Notes under the pieces: model-generated | Told to the model about the DNA's origin: nothing | Seen by the model: only the letters and a program-made list of their open reading frames with translations | The model's database searches: none | Position numbers and translations under genes: made by a program | Assembly (NCBI GenBank): GCA_019722365.1 | Contig: JADFUC010002023.1 | Coordinates: forward strand, 186,001-250,000 | Source: Lithospermum erythrorhizon | Taxonomy: Eukaryota > Streptophyta > Magnoliopsida > Boraginales > Boraginaceae | Direction of reading: 5' to 3' | DNA: 64,000 bases | Part shown: positions 37,921 through 49,784 of the stretch, piece by piece | Numbering within the stretch: position 1 is the stretch's first letter | How the letters are laid out: each line of letters opens with the position of its first letter

Positions 37921-40115
37921 ATGGCTTTCATACTCTCCAACACCACCACCACCTCCCTCCTTCTCGACCCCCTCCACGTGTCAACCTCCCGCACCTCCAA
38001 GCCACGTGTACTCCTCTCCGACATCCTCTTACACAAAGAAAGACTTGTAATAACAAGAAGTAGTAGTGTGCATGTTAGAGCCAAGTCCAAGAATGGTAAC
38101 TTGTTGGATTATGAGAATAATTCTAGTGATGATGAGAATGGAAATGGAGTTGAAGATGATGGGTTGGAGGAAAATAATGATGGGTTTGATTGGGAAATGG
38201 ATATGAGGAGGAGAGTTAAGGAGATACAGGAGATGAGAGAGCTTGAGAAGAAAGCTGATGAGTTGTTGAGTAGAGATGATGGTGATGGTGATGAAGGGAG
38301 GGATGAATCTGAAGAAGAGAAGAGGTTGCGTGTAAGGAAAGAGCTTCAAAAGGTAGCGCAAGAACAAGAATAATCTTCACATGTGAAGTAGTAATAGTAG
38401 GAGTATATCAAAATGTATCATTATACTACCTACGCTTCTTTATTTATTGTAGTAATAAATAATAGGAACATTAAATAGTGTTGCAACACTTCTCTAGTGG
38501 AGTAGTTCGGAAACAACCTTGGATATCATGGGGTAAGGATAAGGATGTATAACTTCGTCCACTTAACCCTTTAGACAGGAGACTTTTCATATAGGCATGG
38601 GAGTGTGGGACATGTTGAATACATATTTTATTGAATAGAAATGTGTTTTTTAGTTAAATTCGGATGTTCTTTTCTATTAGGTTGTTTTTTTAATAGAATG
38701 TGATTCATATATTGTTTTTACTGAAGTTCCAATTTGCTGAAGACTGCAGAAAGATTTTGACTAGAATATTAAGACAAGCACTAGCATGGCCTCTAGAATA
38801 ACAGTACTATTACAGTCATCAACTGAAATACTGAATTTGATTCTCTATAAAATCTAGCAAGATTGCCTCTTACTTTTCCAGCAAATCCACAATTGACTCT
38901 TAAGTTCCAATACAAGTAACTACATATACAATTGTTGTTGAAAGCTTGAATCTTTTAAGTTCGTAGTTTGATGTTCATGAAAAAATGTGTGTAAATGTAA
39001 CTGGTTTTCCTAATAACCGCCATGCAGACTGTATAGCCCTATACAGGCAATTGGAACAGAAGCATCCTAGTGTCGCTATTCAACGCCAAGCTGCAGAACT
39101 TAGATACATATTGCAAGCACCAAAGCTCAAAATATCCCAAGACGAGATGGTTACCATACCACTGATAGGATCGAGCTATGACAGGTAAACTTGGTTTCTT
39201 TTGTTAGATCATAGATGATCTGTTTTTCATATTGTTTAATCCATTTGAGCTCTTAAATTGACTAGAGATTGGGCAGAGAGCCAAAGAGTGTTTGGCATGG
39301 TAATTTTTTCGGGAGCTTAGATTTTCGGTCCACATTTAAGTTAATCAAAGAAGCTCCAAAATAGCTTTAGAATTTAGAAGACTAAAGAAACCATTTTTTA
39401 GGTTGTTGATTAGCTTCTTCATTGATTCCTGCCAGAACCAAGTGTTTTGTGAAACGGTCTCCAAAGGTTTGGGATATGTTATCTTCAATTGTTCTAGAAT
39501 ATTACTTTTGTCATGTAGCTTCGCCTTTACTTGTTGAAGAGTTGGTGGGGGCCTCGAGCATTATGCAATGCTAATTCGAGCACAATTACTTAAATAGAGG
39601 AAGTTCCACAATTGATTGCTTGGTAGTTTTCATTTAAGTTAACCAGGGAAATTTCTGCCTCCCACTTCCCAGTGTACTGCCTTCAAAAGAAGGCATAATC
39701 TTACCAGGAGGACATGTTCAGGAAGATTATAACTCCTCTGAATAGACTTTCTACTTTCGACTATGGAGTTTTTATAGGTCCATTACTGGAAAATCCTTTG
39801 ATGAAAATAGTACTGATGCCTTTCACTGACATCGATATAAGTATAACTTTATGTTCATACGGCTTCAGAAAAGAAGTTAAAAATCACTTACACTATGTAC
39901 ATATGCTTTACAGTTATGCTGGAAGTTGGAGTGACAAATACAAGGACAGCGATCAAACAAGTGTTTCCACCACTAATCAGCTACCGTCGGGCAGAGATTG
40001 GCTTGGCGATTTTCTCAAATGGAAACCGCCAGTCGGTATGGAGAATAGCCAAACATTTTGGGTAGCCTTAACACTATGGGTAGCCTTGGTTGGAGCAGCC
40101 CTTTTTCTACAATGA
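37921..40115 (+). pseudogene. Plastid-targeted TPR-like membrane protein gene, central part missing
   Basis: Exon 1 (37921-38370) has a transit-like N-terminus (MAFILSNTTTTSLL), an acidic region and a charged helix (FDWEMDMRRRVKEIQEMREL ... RVRKELQKVAQEQ), then stops at 38373 without a GT donor. A later exon (39012-39184) encodes NNRHADCIALYRQLEQKHP, AAELRYILQAPKLKISQDEM and IPLIGSSYD and has a good GTAAAC donor. The last exon (39914-40115, acceptor TTTACAG) encodes YAGSWSDKYKDSDQ, LPSGRDWLGDFLKWKPPVG and a terminal membrane helix (FWVALTLWVALVGAALFLQ). These are N- and C-terminal parts of one conserved plant family that, as I recall it, has about 55-60 residues with a TPR-like helical pair between VAQEQ and NNRHADC. 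No such exon exists between 38374 and 39011, and no AG acceptor precedes 39012. A dispersed repeat occupies the gap. Confidence 0.7.
38406..38580 (+). repeat. Dispersed repeat, copy 2 (in the gap of the TPR-like gene)
   Basis: The segment has TATCAAAATGTATCATTATAC, CTACGCTTCTTTATTTATTG, AAATAGTGTTGCAACACTTC and TTCGGAAACAACC, followed by GGGTAAGGATAAGGATGTA, co-linear with 34963-35112 in the same orientation. It sits exactly where the central exon of the host gene is expected. Confidence 0.55.
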
Positions 40116-40523
40116 AGTACATTCACTATATACATAGATGTAAAGCTTACAACGCTATTTTTTTTCAGCATAATTTGTCAATCTATGTTCTATAGTCATA
40201 TGCATTGTAATTATGTAATGTATTATGCAATTGTAAATGCAAATGTTTCGGATTGTTGATGAATCGATGATCCTTCTTAGTGTTTCAGCTTTAGTCTTTT
40301 GCATTAACCACTTGAATGCAGATTAGTATAATAGGTGAATAATAATATAATACTACTCCATGTTTATACTCCTTATGTGTCTTTTGTAGGTTACACCAAA
40401 CACATTCTTTTTAATTAAAAACCTAACACCTAGATTTAAATCTTCTAATATTTTATCATTACAAGCAAGTGTTTAGTCATTATATCAGACTCCATCAAGA
40501 ATATTTGGTTGTTAGTAGTGTTG
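40116..40523. other. 3' flank of the TPR-like gene
   Basis: No gene. The 3' UTR is presumably in 40116-40260, which is AT-rich with TGTATTATGCAATTG. No clear polyadenylation hexamer stands out. Confidence 0.4.
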
Positions 40524-41227
40524 TTATCGAGTCGGGTTGGCGTGTAATGGGTATTAGGATAAATATGCGCTATCGAATGGGTAATTACATTATTTAGATC
40601 TACGGAGTAATAAATTTTATTCGAGTCTGACTCAGATAAGTAACTTTGACAGGATATCTGAGTTAAGGTTTTAGATTAATCTGTCGTGTGAAATCTAGCA
40701 AGAGATTAAAGATGCCCAAATCGATTGGTTATAGATGGATGAAGTTCAAACCATTATTAATACGAAAGGTCTTACACTTAATCGATATAAAAATGAGCGT
40801 TTTTTATAGCCGATTGATTTTATATTTCATAATGAGAATCTGAGGAATGCGCTTCACTTTTTATTAGATTTGTAGACATTTAAAAGCAAACATGAATTAT
40901 GATACCACTTTGAAAGAGTCGGTGTCGCCGTGGAAAGAGCGTCAAGGGGCCGTCGGTTCGGTATGAGCGAATCGAGCAGACACGGCGGATCGAAAGGCCG
41001 GTTCTTACAATTTGGGCGGCCAGTAAACTAATCTTGGGCCGTGTTACATTTGAAGCCAATGTCTCGAAGGCTTTAGCATGGTAATGTCGAATTTAGGCGT
41101 TGCAGTAATTAGAACCACAGATTACAAGAAATAAGAATAAAACGTTACAGCGTCACGATGAAAATGGTGGCAGCGATCTTCGCATTTATATTTACCGAGC
41201 GTTGGTGAAGATAACGGCTAGTATTAT

Positions 41228-41271
41228 GAATAAACGTTACCACGTTTGATAAAACGTGGTAACGTTTATTC
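41228..41271. repeat. Perfect 20-bp inverted repeat with 4-nt loop
   Basis: GAATAAACGTTACCACGTTT (41228-41247), loop GATA, then its exact inverse (41252-41271). It is flanked by ACGGCTAGT on both sides (about 41215 and 41275). A perfect palindrome inside otherwise decayed DNA is notable. Subterminal repeats of this sort bind hAT transposases. Confidence 0.95.
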
Positions 41272-43309
41272 TTAAACGGCTAGTTTTATATCCGTTAGCG
41301 GTAAGCGTTCTGGCGTTTATGCGGCGTGTGCGTTTATTCACTGCGTGATTCTTGACGTTCGCCCATTATTGGTATACATAAATGAGGAGGCCATGACATT
41401 TTCTGTAGTCACCGCCCGATGTAACCTGTCAAGCGATTCTTTATATTCGCCAAGCATTCTTGATAGGGTAAATAAGACAACATAATCATAAGTATTCTTG
41501 ATCGTAGTCAGCTTGATATTTCAATTCGTCGGCTTAATCTATTCGATGCCGAAGCTTGCTCAGTTGATTCTCATCTTTAAGTTGTTATTTGCTATATTTT
41601 GTTGTTTTACATTTTTATAATGGCCTAAATGACCAATTAGTGCTCTGATTCAAATAATCTTGTTAATTTAGAAGATGATGTACTTATGGAGTCTCTGCGT
41701 AATTAATTAAATTCCCAGTGTTATCTGAGTAATAATGAGAGAAAAAAAATTTCATGGGTTTGGAACCACTTTGATGGCGTCGAGTGAAACAAAAAGTAGC
41801 TTGTGCATATTGTAAGATGGAATTAGTATGGAAAAGCAGGAGAGGCCAGTGCCGTCGTTTGGAGTAGACTGCCAAATAACAAACATCAAATAACTAAGGA
41901 TAGTGTTCCCGATGGGGCGGGGTGTGCAAGCAACAATTAATACTCGAGCCTTTGGAAATTTTAGTTTTAATGAGTTTTTATAAAATGGAGTCAATGAAAT
42001 TTGTAATTGGTAGTAATTTGCATTTTAATTTTGTGATGGATGGCGTTTATTCATTGGATTCAAAGGCTATTAACTTAGAAACATTAGTATCTACGTCTAT
42101 GCGTAGTATTGCCTTCAAATATTTTAAAGATCAAAAGAACTTATAGGTAAGATGATGAATACTTTGCCTTGAAAGTTTGTTGTGAGTGATATATCGGTGT
42201 GTTCGATGATTTTTGATATAATGTGTGTTACGTGTAATTTGGATTGATATAAGATTGGGTTTTACAAAGAAGAATTATATTTTTAAACTCGATTGCTAAG
42301 CATGCTTGATGTCTGAGAATTTCCGAAGGTATTGTTAAATGTGTTCAAGAATATAATTGTTTGAATAAAATTGCTTACATTTCTTTGATAATGTATCGGC
42401 AAGCAATGTAGCTATTGACACACTTAGAAATGGAATATAAATGGGATTATAATGAACTCTTTCATCTTAGATGTTTGTCATGTACTTGATTAGTTGCTAA
42501 TGATGGAATTAAGGTTGTTTATGATGAATTTATTCAACCTATTAGAAAGGTTGTTCGTTGATTATCACGGGAGGCGGTAAGAAAACATGCATATAAAAAA
42601 TAGTTGAAGATGGATCGAAAAAGTTTAAAAAATTAATCATGGATGTCGATCTTAGATGGAATTCTACTTATGATCTCTGAAATGCGTGCATATGTTTATA
42701 AAAGAAGAAGTTTCTAAATTTTATTCCATGTATGCTCGCTACGATCCATATTACTCCGTTGAAATATGAAAGGTGGAAGTATTGCCATGAATTGCTTAGA
42801 TTTTTAGCCCGTTTAAAAGATTATACAAAAGTTTTCTCGTCGATATAGTCCTAACATTCATTTAGCTCTCGAATGTGTAGTTAATCTTGCAATGCATATG
42901 GATACTCATAGAAATGAATATGTTATTAGGATATGGTTCGAATATGGAAGACAAGTTTTTAAAGTATTTTAAATCACTTTACACAAATGCATATCGTTGG
43001 TGTCATTTGGATCCTCATATTCAACCTTGGGATTTAAGATCCTTGGGGAGTTTTATAAAACTACGACCACATAATAAGTACTTGAAAATTATAATCATAA
43101 ATATGTTTCTTGAATTGATGAATTAGACTTCGATGAGTTGTAATTATGAAGTTAAAGTTGTTTATCTTTAATATTTTTGTAACAACGTGTACACGTATTT
43201 GTAATAATAAAATTATCGTTTATTACATTAAGTTAAAGTTGTTTTATTTTAATATTTTTGTAACAATGTACACTTATTTGGAGCGTTGGGACGTTAAAAT
43301 CAAAAATTA

Positions 43310-43642
43310 GATTACTGTGTAAATATTGTACACGTTTAATTAGGCGTGTACACGTTTAAAACCACTCAGCTTGGTAGCATTCGATCATTTTTCCCCAACG
43401 TTACCCGCCTAATTGAAAGCGTTGGGATGTTTAAAACACAAAAATAATTTACGCAATAAGCGTGTACACGTTTATATAAGCGTCTGAGTTTAAGAGGCGC
43501 TCAAGCGAGTTGCATTTTGATCATTTTTCCCTAGCGTTACCCGCCTTATTTAGCGTGGTAGCGTTTAAAAACACAAAAAATAGGGTTACTGCGATAAACA
43601 TGTACGTTTAAATAAAAGGCGTGTACACGTTTAATGGGTTCA
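43310..43642. repeat. Subterminal tandem repeat with GTGTACACGTTT words
   Basis: The word GTACACGTTTA or GTGTACACGTTTA occurs at least five times between 43327 and 43635. The longer phrase ATCATTTTTCCC..CGTTACCCGCC occurs near 43385 and 43520 (period about 135 bp). Related GCGTTGGGA and GTGGTAGCGTTTA words also occur at the left end of the hAT element. Confidence 0.7.
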
Positions 43643-43745
43643 ACGAATTGATAACCTGATTTCTCGATTTGACTTCCAAACCCAAAATCTACCGATCAGT
43701 GCCGATCTCTCCGATTATTATATCTAACATATTCATTTACTCGAT

Positions 43746-45062
43746 TTGTCCAAATTAGTATCAATAAATCACGTTGATTATTACCCGATTCTTGATTTGA
43801 AAAATGGGACCAAGAAAGTGAAAGAGGAAAAGAAAAGTTGTAGGCAGAGAGTTGCAACTAGGGGAATGAGAAAGAGAAACCGAAACGACCACTCCTTTAG
43901 TCATCTGCCCCACCGTCCGAGTCTAAAGTCCGATGAAGGCGATAATGTTATAAACCCCAAAAATGTAAGAGCGGGATTGTACGTTGATCAAGCGGAAATT
44001 ATGGAGGTAACGGGTAATATTTTGTTTGACTTATTATCAAATACCAAACTTGATATAATTGCAACTTTTGTTAGTAATTGGTACCCCGACATAGTCGATC
44101 AATTTCATAATTCGCTTAAGGTTGTTAATTTGGATGGGGGGCATGGTTCTTGGCGTTATAATGTTAATGGTGTCCGTGGTAGTTTCTGAACAAGATTTAG
44201 CTAGGCGTTTGGTATGAGTAGGGCCGGATACTATGATTCACGTAGAAGGGTGGTGCAAAAAGTATCCATTGACTAGGGAGGATTATTGTGCGTGATTCTT
44301 CTTAACAACGGTCGTAGGGCTAAGAAATCTCATACCAAGCGTATGAGTACAATTTGAGCGACCTTGAAGATTGTTTGGAAGGTCGTTCGAGTCACTGCCA
44401 ACTAATAGTGGGCGTGAGACTTAGGTTTATACGTACTTTTTGTCGCGTGGGCTCTTTTTGTTAGTGGTTGTTTCGGTTAATTTACGCATATAATGATAGA
44501 ACATATGAAATTTACCAAAGAATAAACTCCAGCGTCAATATGGCATGATCATCTCTCATATGTTGGTTAATGTCCAAAATGTCCCAATTATGGAAGGTCA
44601 ACAAATGGTACAATATAAGCGGGAAAGTATGATCGGAAAACAGTCGTTGCTTGCTCAGGGGTTGTATATGTGGGAGGGTGTGTTGCGTTCTAAGTGGGAA
44701 GTCTTCGAGCAATTTGAGCTCGTGAGGGACGACGTGTGGAAGTTTAACAAGTGTCCGCCCCAATCTGCGTCGTTAGGATGGGCGCCCAAGTAATGGGGAG
44801 CGGTAAGGCATCGCGGCCGATTTACGTGCATCGACCGAAGTAGAGGCCCTCGCGGAACATCCGATCGAGGCTTTGTTGGAGATGCTAAACAGGCATGAGC
44901 GTGTTTCTGCAGGATTGCGGGTATGAGGCCCGGATATCGATAGGGGTCTTGGGATTGATCGTCTTTACCCGCGCAGTAAGAGGATATGAGGTTGATGATG
45001 CGGGGTATCACTTGAAACCGCCACCGCCCGCCGCCACCCGGGTTGGCGACTCGAAGAAGCAT
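43746..45062 (+). pseudogene. Relic resembling the putative plant transposon protein domain
   Basis: The longest open part (43746-44187, no ATG start; TTG only) contains an Arg/Lys-rich N-terminus, then IIATFVSNWYPDIVDQFHNS, a GGHGSWRYNVNGVR stretch and, after a shift of frame, VVVSEQDLARRLGM. Further on, NLPKNKLQRQYGMIISHMLV is readable at about 44510-44560. The layout (W.pdlv..F.., VnGv.v.v....arrlG, later a PYG-ii-shml helix) is what I recall for the plant mobile-element family Pfam calls Putative plant transposon protein. It lies inside the hAT-like element and is broken by stops. Family assignment is tentative. Confidence 0.35.
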
Positions 45063-45895
45063 GAGTAGATGTGCCCAGTTTTTCTGTTATTATGTCTTTG
45101 AAACAATTATGGTTTATTTTATTTTATGTCGTATGCGGTGTTCGAGCGATTTAGTATTTATGGTTTGCGATTTAGTATTTGAGCAATTTAGTATTTATGG
45201 TTTGCAATTTTTATGTCATGTTGTTTACATCATTAAAACTGGGTTTGTGTTGTTCTTTAAAATCTGCGTTAACGGCATTACTGCGTTAGCGTGGTAGCGG
45301 CTGCATTGCCGTTACCGTGTTAATTCCCCAGATTTATCTGCGTGAGAACTTTCGCGTTCTGGCGCGCAGATTAAGCGTTCTGGCGTTAATTTAAATATAT
45401 TTGGGCCAGTATTGAAATTGGATTAAAACGTTACGCGTCCCCAATATAAAGTAGCGTTTATTACCGAGGCGCGAACGAACGGTAGAAGCGCAAGTAGGCT
45501 CGAGCAGGGCATTTAAACTCGTAGCCTATCCGATTCGTTTATAAGCGGTGGTGGGCCTTCGTCTTCTGAGGGGAGCTGCGTCGAGGGCCACGAGCAAGAC
45601 TGCAAGGCAACCGCGAATAGCCACGGGCCAGTCGATACCATGCTCGGATTATGTAATTTCGATATAGGCCCCGATTATCAAAATGAGCCCAAAATCATTA
45701 TACCATCCACGTAAATACACTCCCTCTCCCATGAAAATGACAACCGAGAACCATGATAGTAAGTTATTGAGTCGGGTTCGAGCGGGTGATTGGTATCGGA
45801 TTTTAACGGATATTTGTCGTATTATCGAGTCACATGTTAATATCCCGTTCTTTGAATGTCGATTAATATTTTTAGTTCGTAGTCCGACTCGATAA

Positions 45896-46718
45896 GGAAC
45901 GGACTTGTAATCGAGTTAGTTTTTCGATTAGAATATCAACGATCTTGGATTATTTAACTTACATTTCATTGAGGCCTTTTTTAACAACACTTAGTATCTT
46001 ATCATAACAAAATCATTAAATATATATTAATCCCTTAAATGTCAAAATTGAATGTATAATAAGGCGAGAAATTTGGCTAAGCCTTTTGAATCCATTTTAA
46101 TTCTATCGCCCTTTTCTTTTATACTTAACTTCTTTTCGTGTAAAAAGCCAAATGCAGCTAAGCTTATAGCTACTTCATCTTAACTTATGCTTAACATGCC
46201 TTGCTTAATTAACAGCTGTCAATAGCTTTATTAACCGCAACCGCCTTTCACATTGCCCACTCGCTCACACGCTCCCATGACCTTACTCCTTCTCACCGTG
46301 TTTCCGATTCCCCCTTTATATACTAAAATGTGACCATAGCTTTTTCGTCCTCTCGCGTTTTCCGTCTACTACACATGCATGCCATCATGACCCTGCCACT
46401 GCAAAAACCCTAAATAGCGACCACATAGCACCACTGAAACCCACCATCGCGGGGGTGGGGGTTGGGGAAGAATTGAGTGGCCGGACCAGGGAAGAGGGGA
46501 TGGTGGCGAGATAGGAGATGGGGTGGGGTTGAGGAAGAGGGTTAATGTTAATTTTTAAGAGCTGATTTAGTCTTTTTATAGGGAAATGATGCGAGAAAAT
46601 AAAGAAAAGAGTCTTAGAAATTAAGCCACTTGAGGTGCTAGTTATCCAAATTTCGTAATAAAGTGAGTCAAGGGCTAGAGCACATGGTTTAGTTGATTAA
46701 TTAAATTTAACTGTTTAA
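45896..46718. other. Intergenic DNA with a G/C-skewed patch
   Basis: At 46230-46540 a C-rich half (46230-46440) is followed by a G-rich half (GGGGGTGGGGGTTGGGG, GGGAAGAGGGGATGG). This mirrors the arrangement at 61130-61910 and may be a related element. No gene is seen. Confidence 0.4.
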
Positions 46719-47690
46719 GGGTGTGTTTGGTATGAAGGAATGAATTTGAAGGTAATGGAATGAATATGGTAATGAAATACACATAGGAAAGGAATTGGTT
46801 TGAATAATTCAATTACTTTGTTTGGTATGTTATAGGAATGGAATAATTTATCTTCGTATTTAGGATATACGATAATAGGATAAATAATATAAATAAATAT
46901 ATATTAAATTAATATAAATTATTAATTATAGATTTTATTTATTATAAAATGTCAGATAAAATATTTTTAATATATTCATTTCAAGTTTTTTTTTTAAAAT
47001 AACTAATAGTAATTTCAAATTTATATAGAAATAATATATTAAGTTTAAGTATAATATTACTTGATATATTGGTTTTGAAATCTGATATACTTAGTTTTTA
47101 AAGTAATATTATAAAATATTAATTTAAATATATTTTTCAAAAAATCCACAGAAATTGATATTAATATATTCATTAGAATTATAAATTTTAATATAATTTT
47201 GAATATTATTGCTTTTAAATATATTAATATTTTAAATTTTGAACAATACTAACATATTTCATTATAAAATTATAATATTTTATTATAAAATATTTCCACT
47301 AAAATTTTCACATTAAATATATTTACCATACATATCAGAATTAATTGATTATATAGATAAATTAAAAATACTATATATATATATATATCATATTAATATA
47401 GTTAATATAACACTGTATATATTTAATACTATATGACATATAAATAATGTAACTATTTATTATTATATATATTATATTTGTAATGTTAATAAACTTTGTT
47501 TATATTTAAATTCACGCTTGTATGAGGTATTATTTATCTGTAATATTAGGGATAATGGTTTTTAAATAAAGTATAGTAATGTGATTGATTAATAGAATGA
47601 ATCAACAAAAGATTTAAATCACAAAATTAAGTAATGGAATCAAAAATGTCATTCGAATTTTATACATCATTCATTCAAGCATGTCAACCT
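46719..47690. mobile_element. Very AT-rich insertion with GTGTTTGGTATGAAGGAATG end
   Basis: The left part starts GGGTGTGTTTGGTATGAAGG and continues with repeated GGAATGAA words. The core (46860-47490) is nearly pure A/T with TATATATA runs. The right part has ATGGAATCAAAAATGTCATTC and CATCATTCATTC, a weak inverse of the left end. This layout matches common plant non-autonomous hAT-like insertions. Boundaries and superfamily are uncertain. Confidence 0.4.
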
Positions 47691-49784
47691 TGACCTAATT
47701 GAGGCAGAGAGATAGTATATTATCGATGCTAAGTCGTTTGGGCAGAAAATACACTCGGTAGTTCGGATAGTAGACTCGATGTTATCATCTTAATTTCAGT
47801 GCCAACATATAACATTATCCAATTTAAATAACCTAATCTCCGTTGGCATATTCTTATTATAGTAATAACCTAATCTCAGAAATTTAACACTAAACTAATT
47901 ACATAATTGTCACAATCCAAAAGAGGCCCAAGGTAAGCATGCATAATTTTAAATAATATCCTCTCTCATATGTTTGTCTCCAATTATTGATTCAGAATAG
48001 TAGGGTGTTTGGCGTATTTGCAAAATTATACTTTTTTCATTTCGCGCCAATTGTGAACCTTTCAACGTACGTGTCCCAATATAATTGTCCACTTTGTTTT
48101 TTAATACGAGTAAAAATTATAACCAACATGGAAGCTAGACCAGGTGAACTACTCAACTTGTTAACATTTTTATACCAAGTTCAAGAAAACGAATTCTTAA
48201 TAATATCGAAACAATACTACAATAGGACTCATTGGTAAGGTTTAGTGTTCAATAACAATTAAGCTAAGTTACATTGTACATTATTTGTACTTAAACCCTC
48301 ATTATTATTAATCCAAAAGATTACACCTTACCAATATACATACATGACATTACTAAGTACATTTGATGCAATTCGATATCTTGGAACCAATATTGCCCTA
48401 AACATTCATTTCTTGATCTAGTGGTGTGGTACTTCATTTAACACATGATGTTATGATAGTATCATACGTAGTTTTCAGGGAATATATGTATGTACAAGAA
48501 AAAGACTCATCAAAGTCCAGGAAGCATTTATTTCGTTTGCTAGCTAGTTTGGAATAATTGAATATGCAAAGAAGAATTCAAGAAGTGTCCTGTACAATTC
48601 ACATAGGATTCTGAATTTCTAACCCATGATCCCATATGTTGTTTGTCCATAGCCATCAAATATTCTTTTTCAAGAAAAGAACCTCCACTATATTATAAAC
48701 GTCCTAGGTCGGTAGATAGTCATTTTTTGAGGTAATTGTGGGTCATAGAAACAATGACTAAAGTGACAATACGGTGTACCTATAAGTTAAATAAAGTAGT
48801 ATATGAAAGTGATTATTGGTACTTTCTTGATCTTTTACAAAGGGATTGCTCACAGTCAATCACCTTTGAGGATTGTTAAAGATCATCAAGGTTATACCTG
48901 TTTATTTCAACCCTTGTGCAGTTGTGCATTTCTTGGCTAGATCTGAATGTGTTGCATGGTTATTTGTAGTTATGGTTTCAATCATATCTACTTCTGAAAA
49001 TGTGCATACAGTTGCATCATCATATTTAGCATACAATTGCATCATATTCATATCTTGCATGGATAGAAGTTCCCCAACAGATTCCTCTAAATCATGCACA
49101 CATCTTGAGGTCTTTTAGTGGTTCCATTAATTTTCTCTTGACCTTTTTAAATTTGATTTCCTCCTCCCTGTTTTATGTGTATGAAAACAACATAAATAAC
49201 ATAGAGGAGTACAATCATGCATGGGTTTACATGCAGTAGTAAAATGGGATAATTATGTTGAGAATGAATATCAAATTGCTTTAGTAGTAAAATAAATCGT
49301 GCAACACTAGGTACTCATATACCGTTCTTATAAGGTGTGTGCGTTACATTTCAACTGCGCTTTTAGAGCTATTAATTTGAATTGAAATGAAATTTGGATT
49401 GAAATAAAATGTTGAGCTGATAACTTATTAAAAATATGAAAACTTGCATAGAGTTATATATATATATACTCCAACTTTAAGCAATTCCTAATCCATATTT
49501 CAAACACACACACATACAATTTCAACTTCGGTCAAAAAGAAGAAGAAAAACACTTAAAATGTTGTAAGCTACAAAAGCCAAAGAAAATGGATGGATAATG
49601 ATAAGTTCCCATCTTATTTATCAATTGAAAGCTCATGTACAGAGGTAATAATGAGAGTGACCTATTTTGACAATAATTAGATAGGCCTAAACAAGTTAAA
49701 GATAAGTTAAGCATCATGATAAAAATCAGCAATTATCATCATCACGATTCTATTTTGAATCAAACTGATGATGAATAATTTAAC
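47691..49784. other. Intergenic DNA downstream of the SMR gene
   Basis: No supported gene. A minus-strand frame at 48902-49135 reads plausibly (VHDLEESVGELLSMQDMNMM...) but has no ATG at its start, no recognised family and no splice context. The rest is AT-rich. Confidence 0.4.

Larger units (their letters stand above)
40524..45895 (+). mobile_element. Decayed hAT-type DNA transposon, about 5.4 kb
   Basis: Relic transposase pieces in plus orientation appear in the right order for hAT. A BED-type zinc finger (SWVWNHF ... KVACAYCKMELVW) lies at about 41755-41830. DNVSASNVAIDTLRNG is at about 42388-42435, LFHLRC then LVANDGIKVVYDEFIQPIRK at 42455-42550, and LRWNSTYDL near 42650-42680. A C-terminal LGYGSNMEDKFLKYF lies near 42920-42970. 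Frames switch repeatedly with many stops, so it is inactive. Possible termini are TTATCGAGTCGG at 40524-40535 and its inverse at 45884-45895. I see no 8-bp target duplication, so the ends are provisional. Subterminal palindromes and tandem repeats are listed separately. Confidence 0.6.

Noticed and set aside
39714..39913. N-terminal extension of the last TPR-like exon (MFRKIITPLNRL...)
   Set aside because: It lies upstream of a good TTTACAG acceptor and does not belong to the conserved family sequence; it is intron.
48902..49135. Minus-strand frame with VHDLEESVGELLSMQDMNMM
   Set aside because: It reads like protein but has no ATG at its start, no splice sites that I can defend and no family I recognise.
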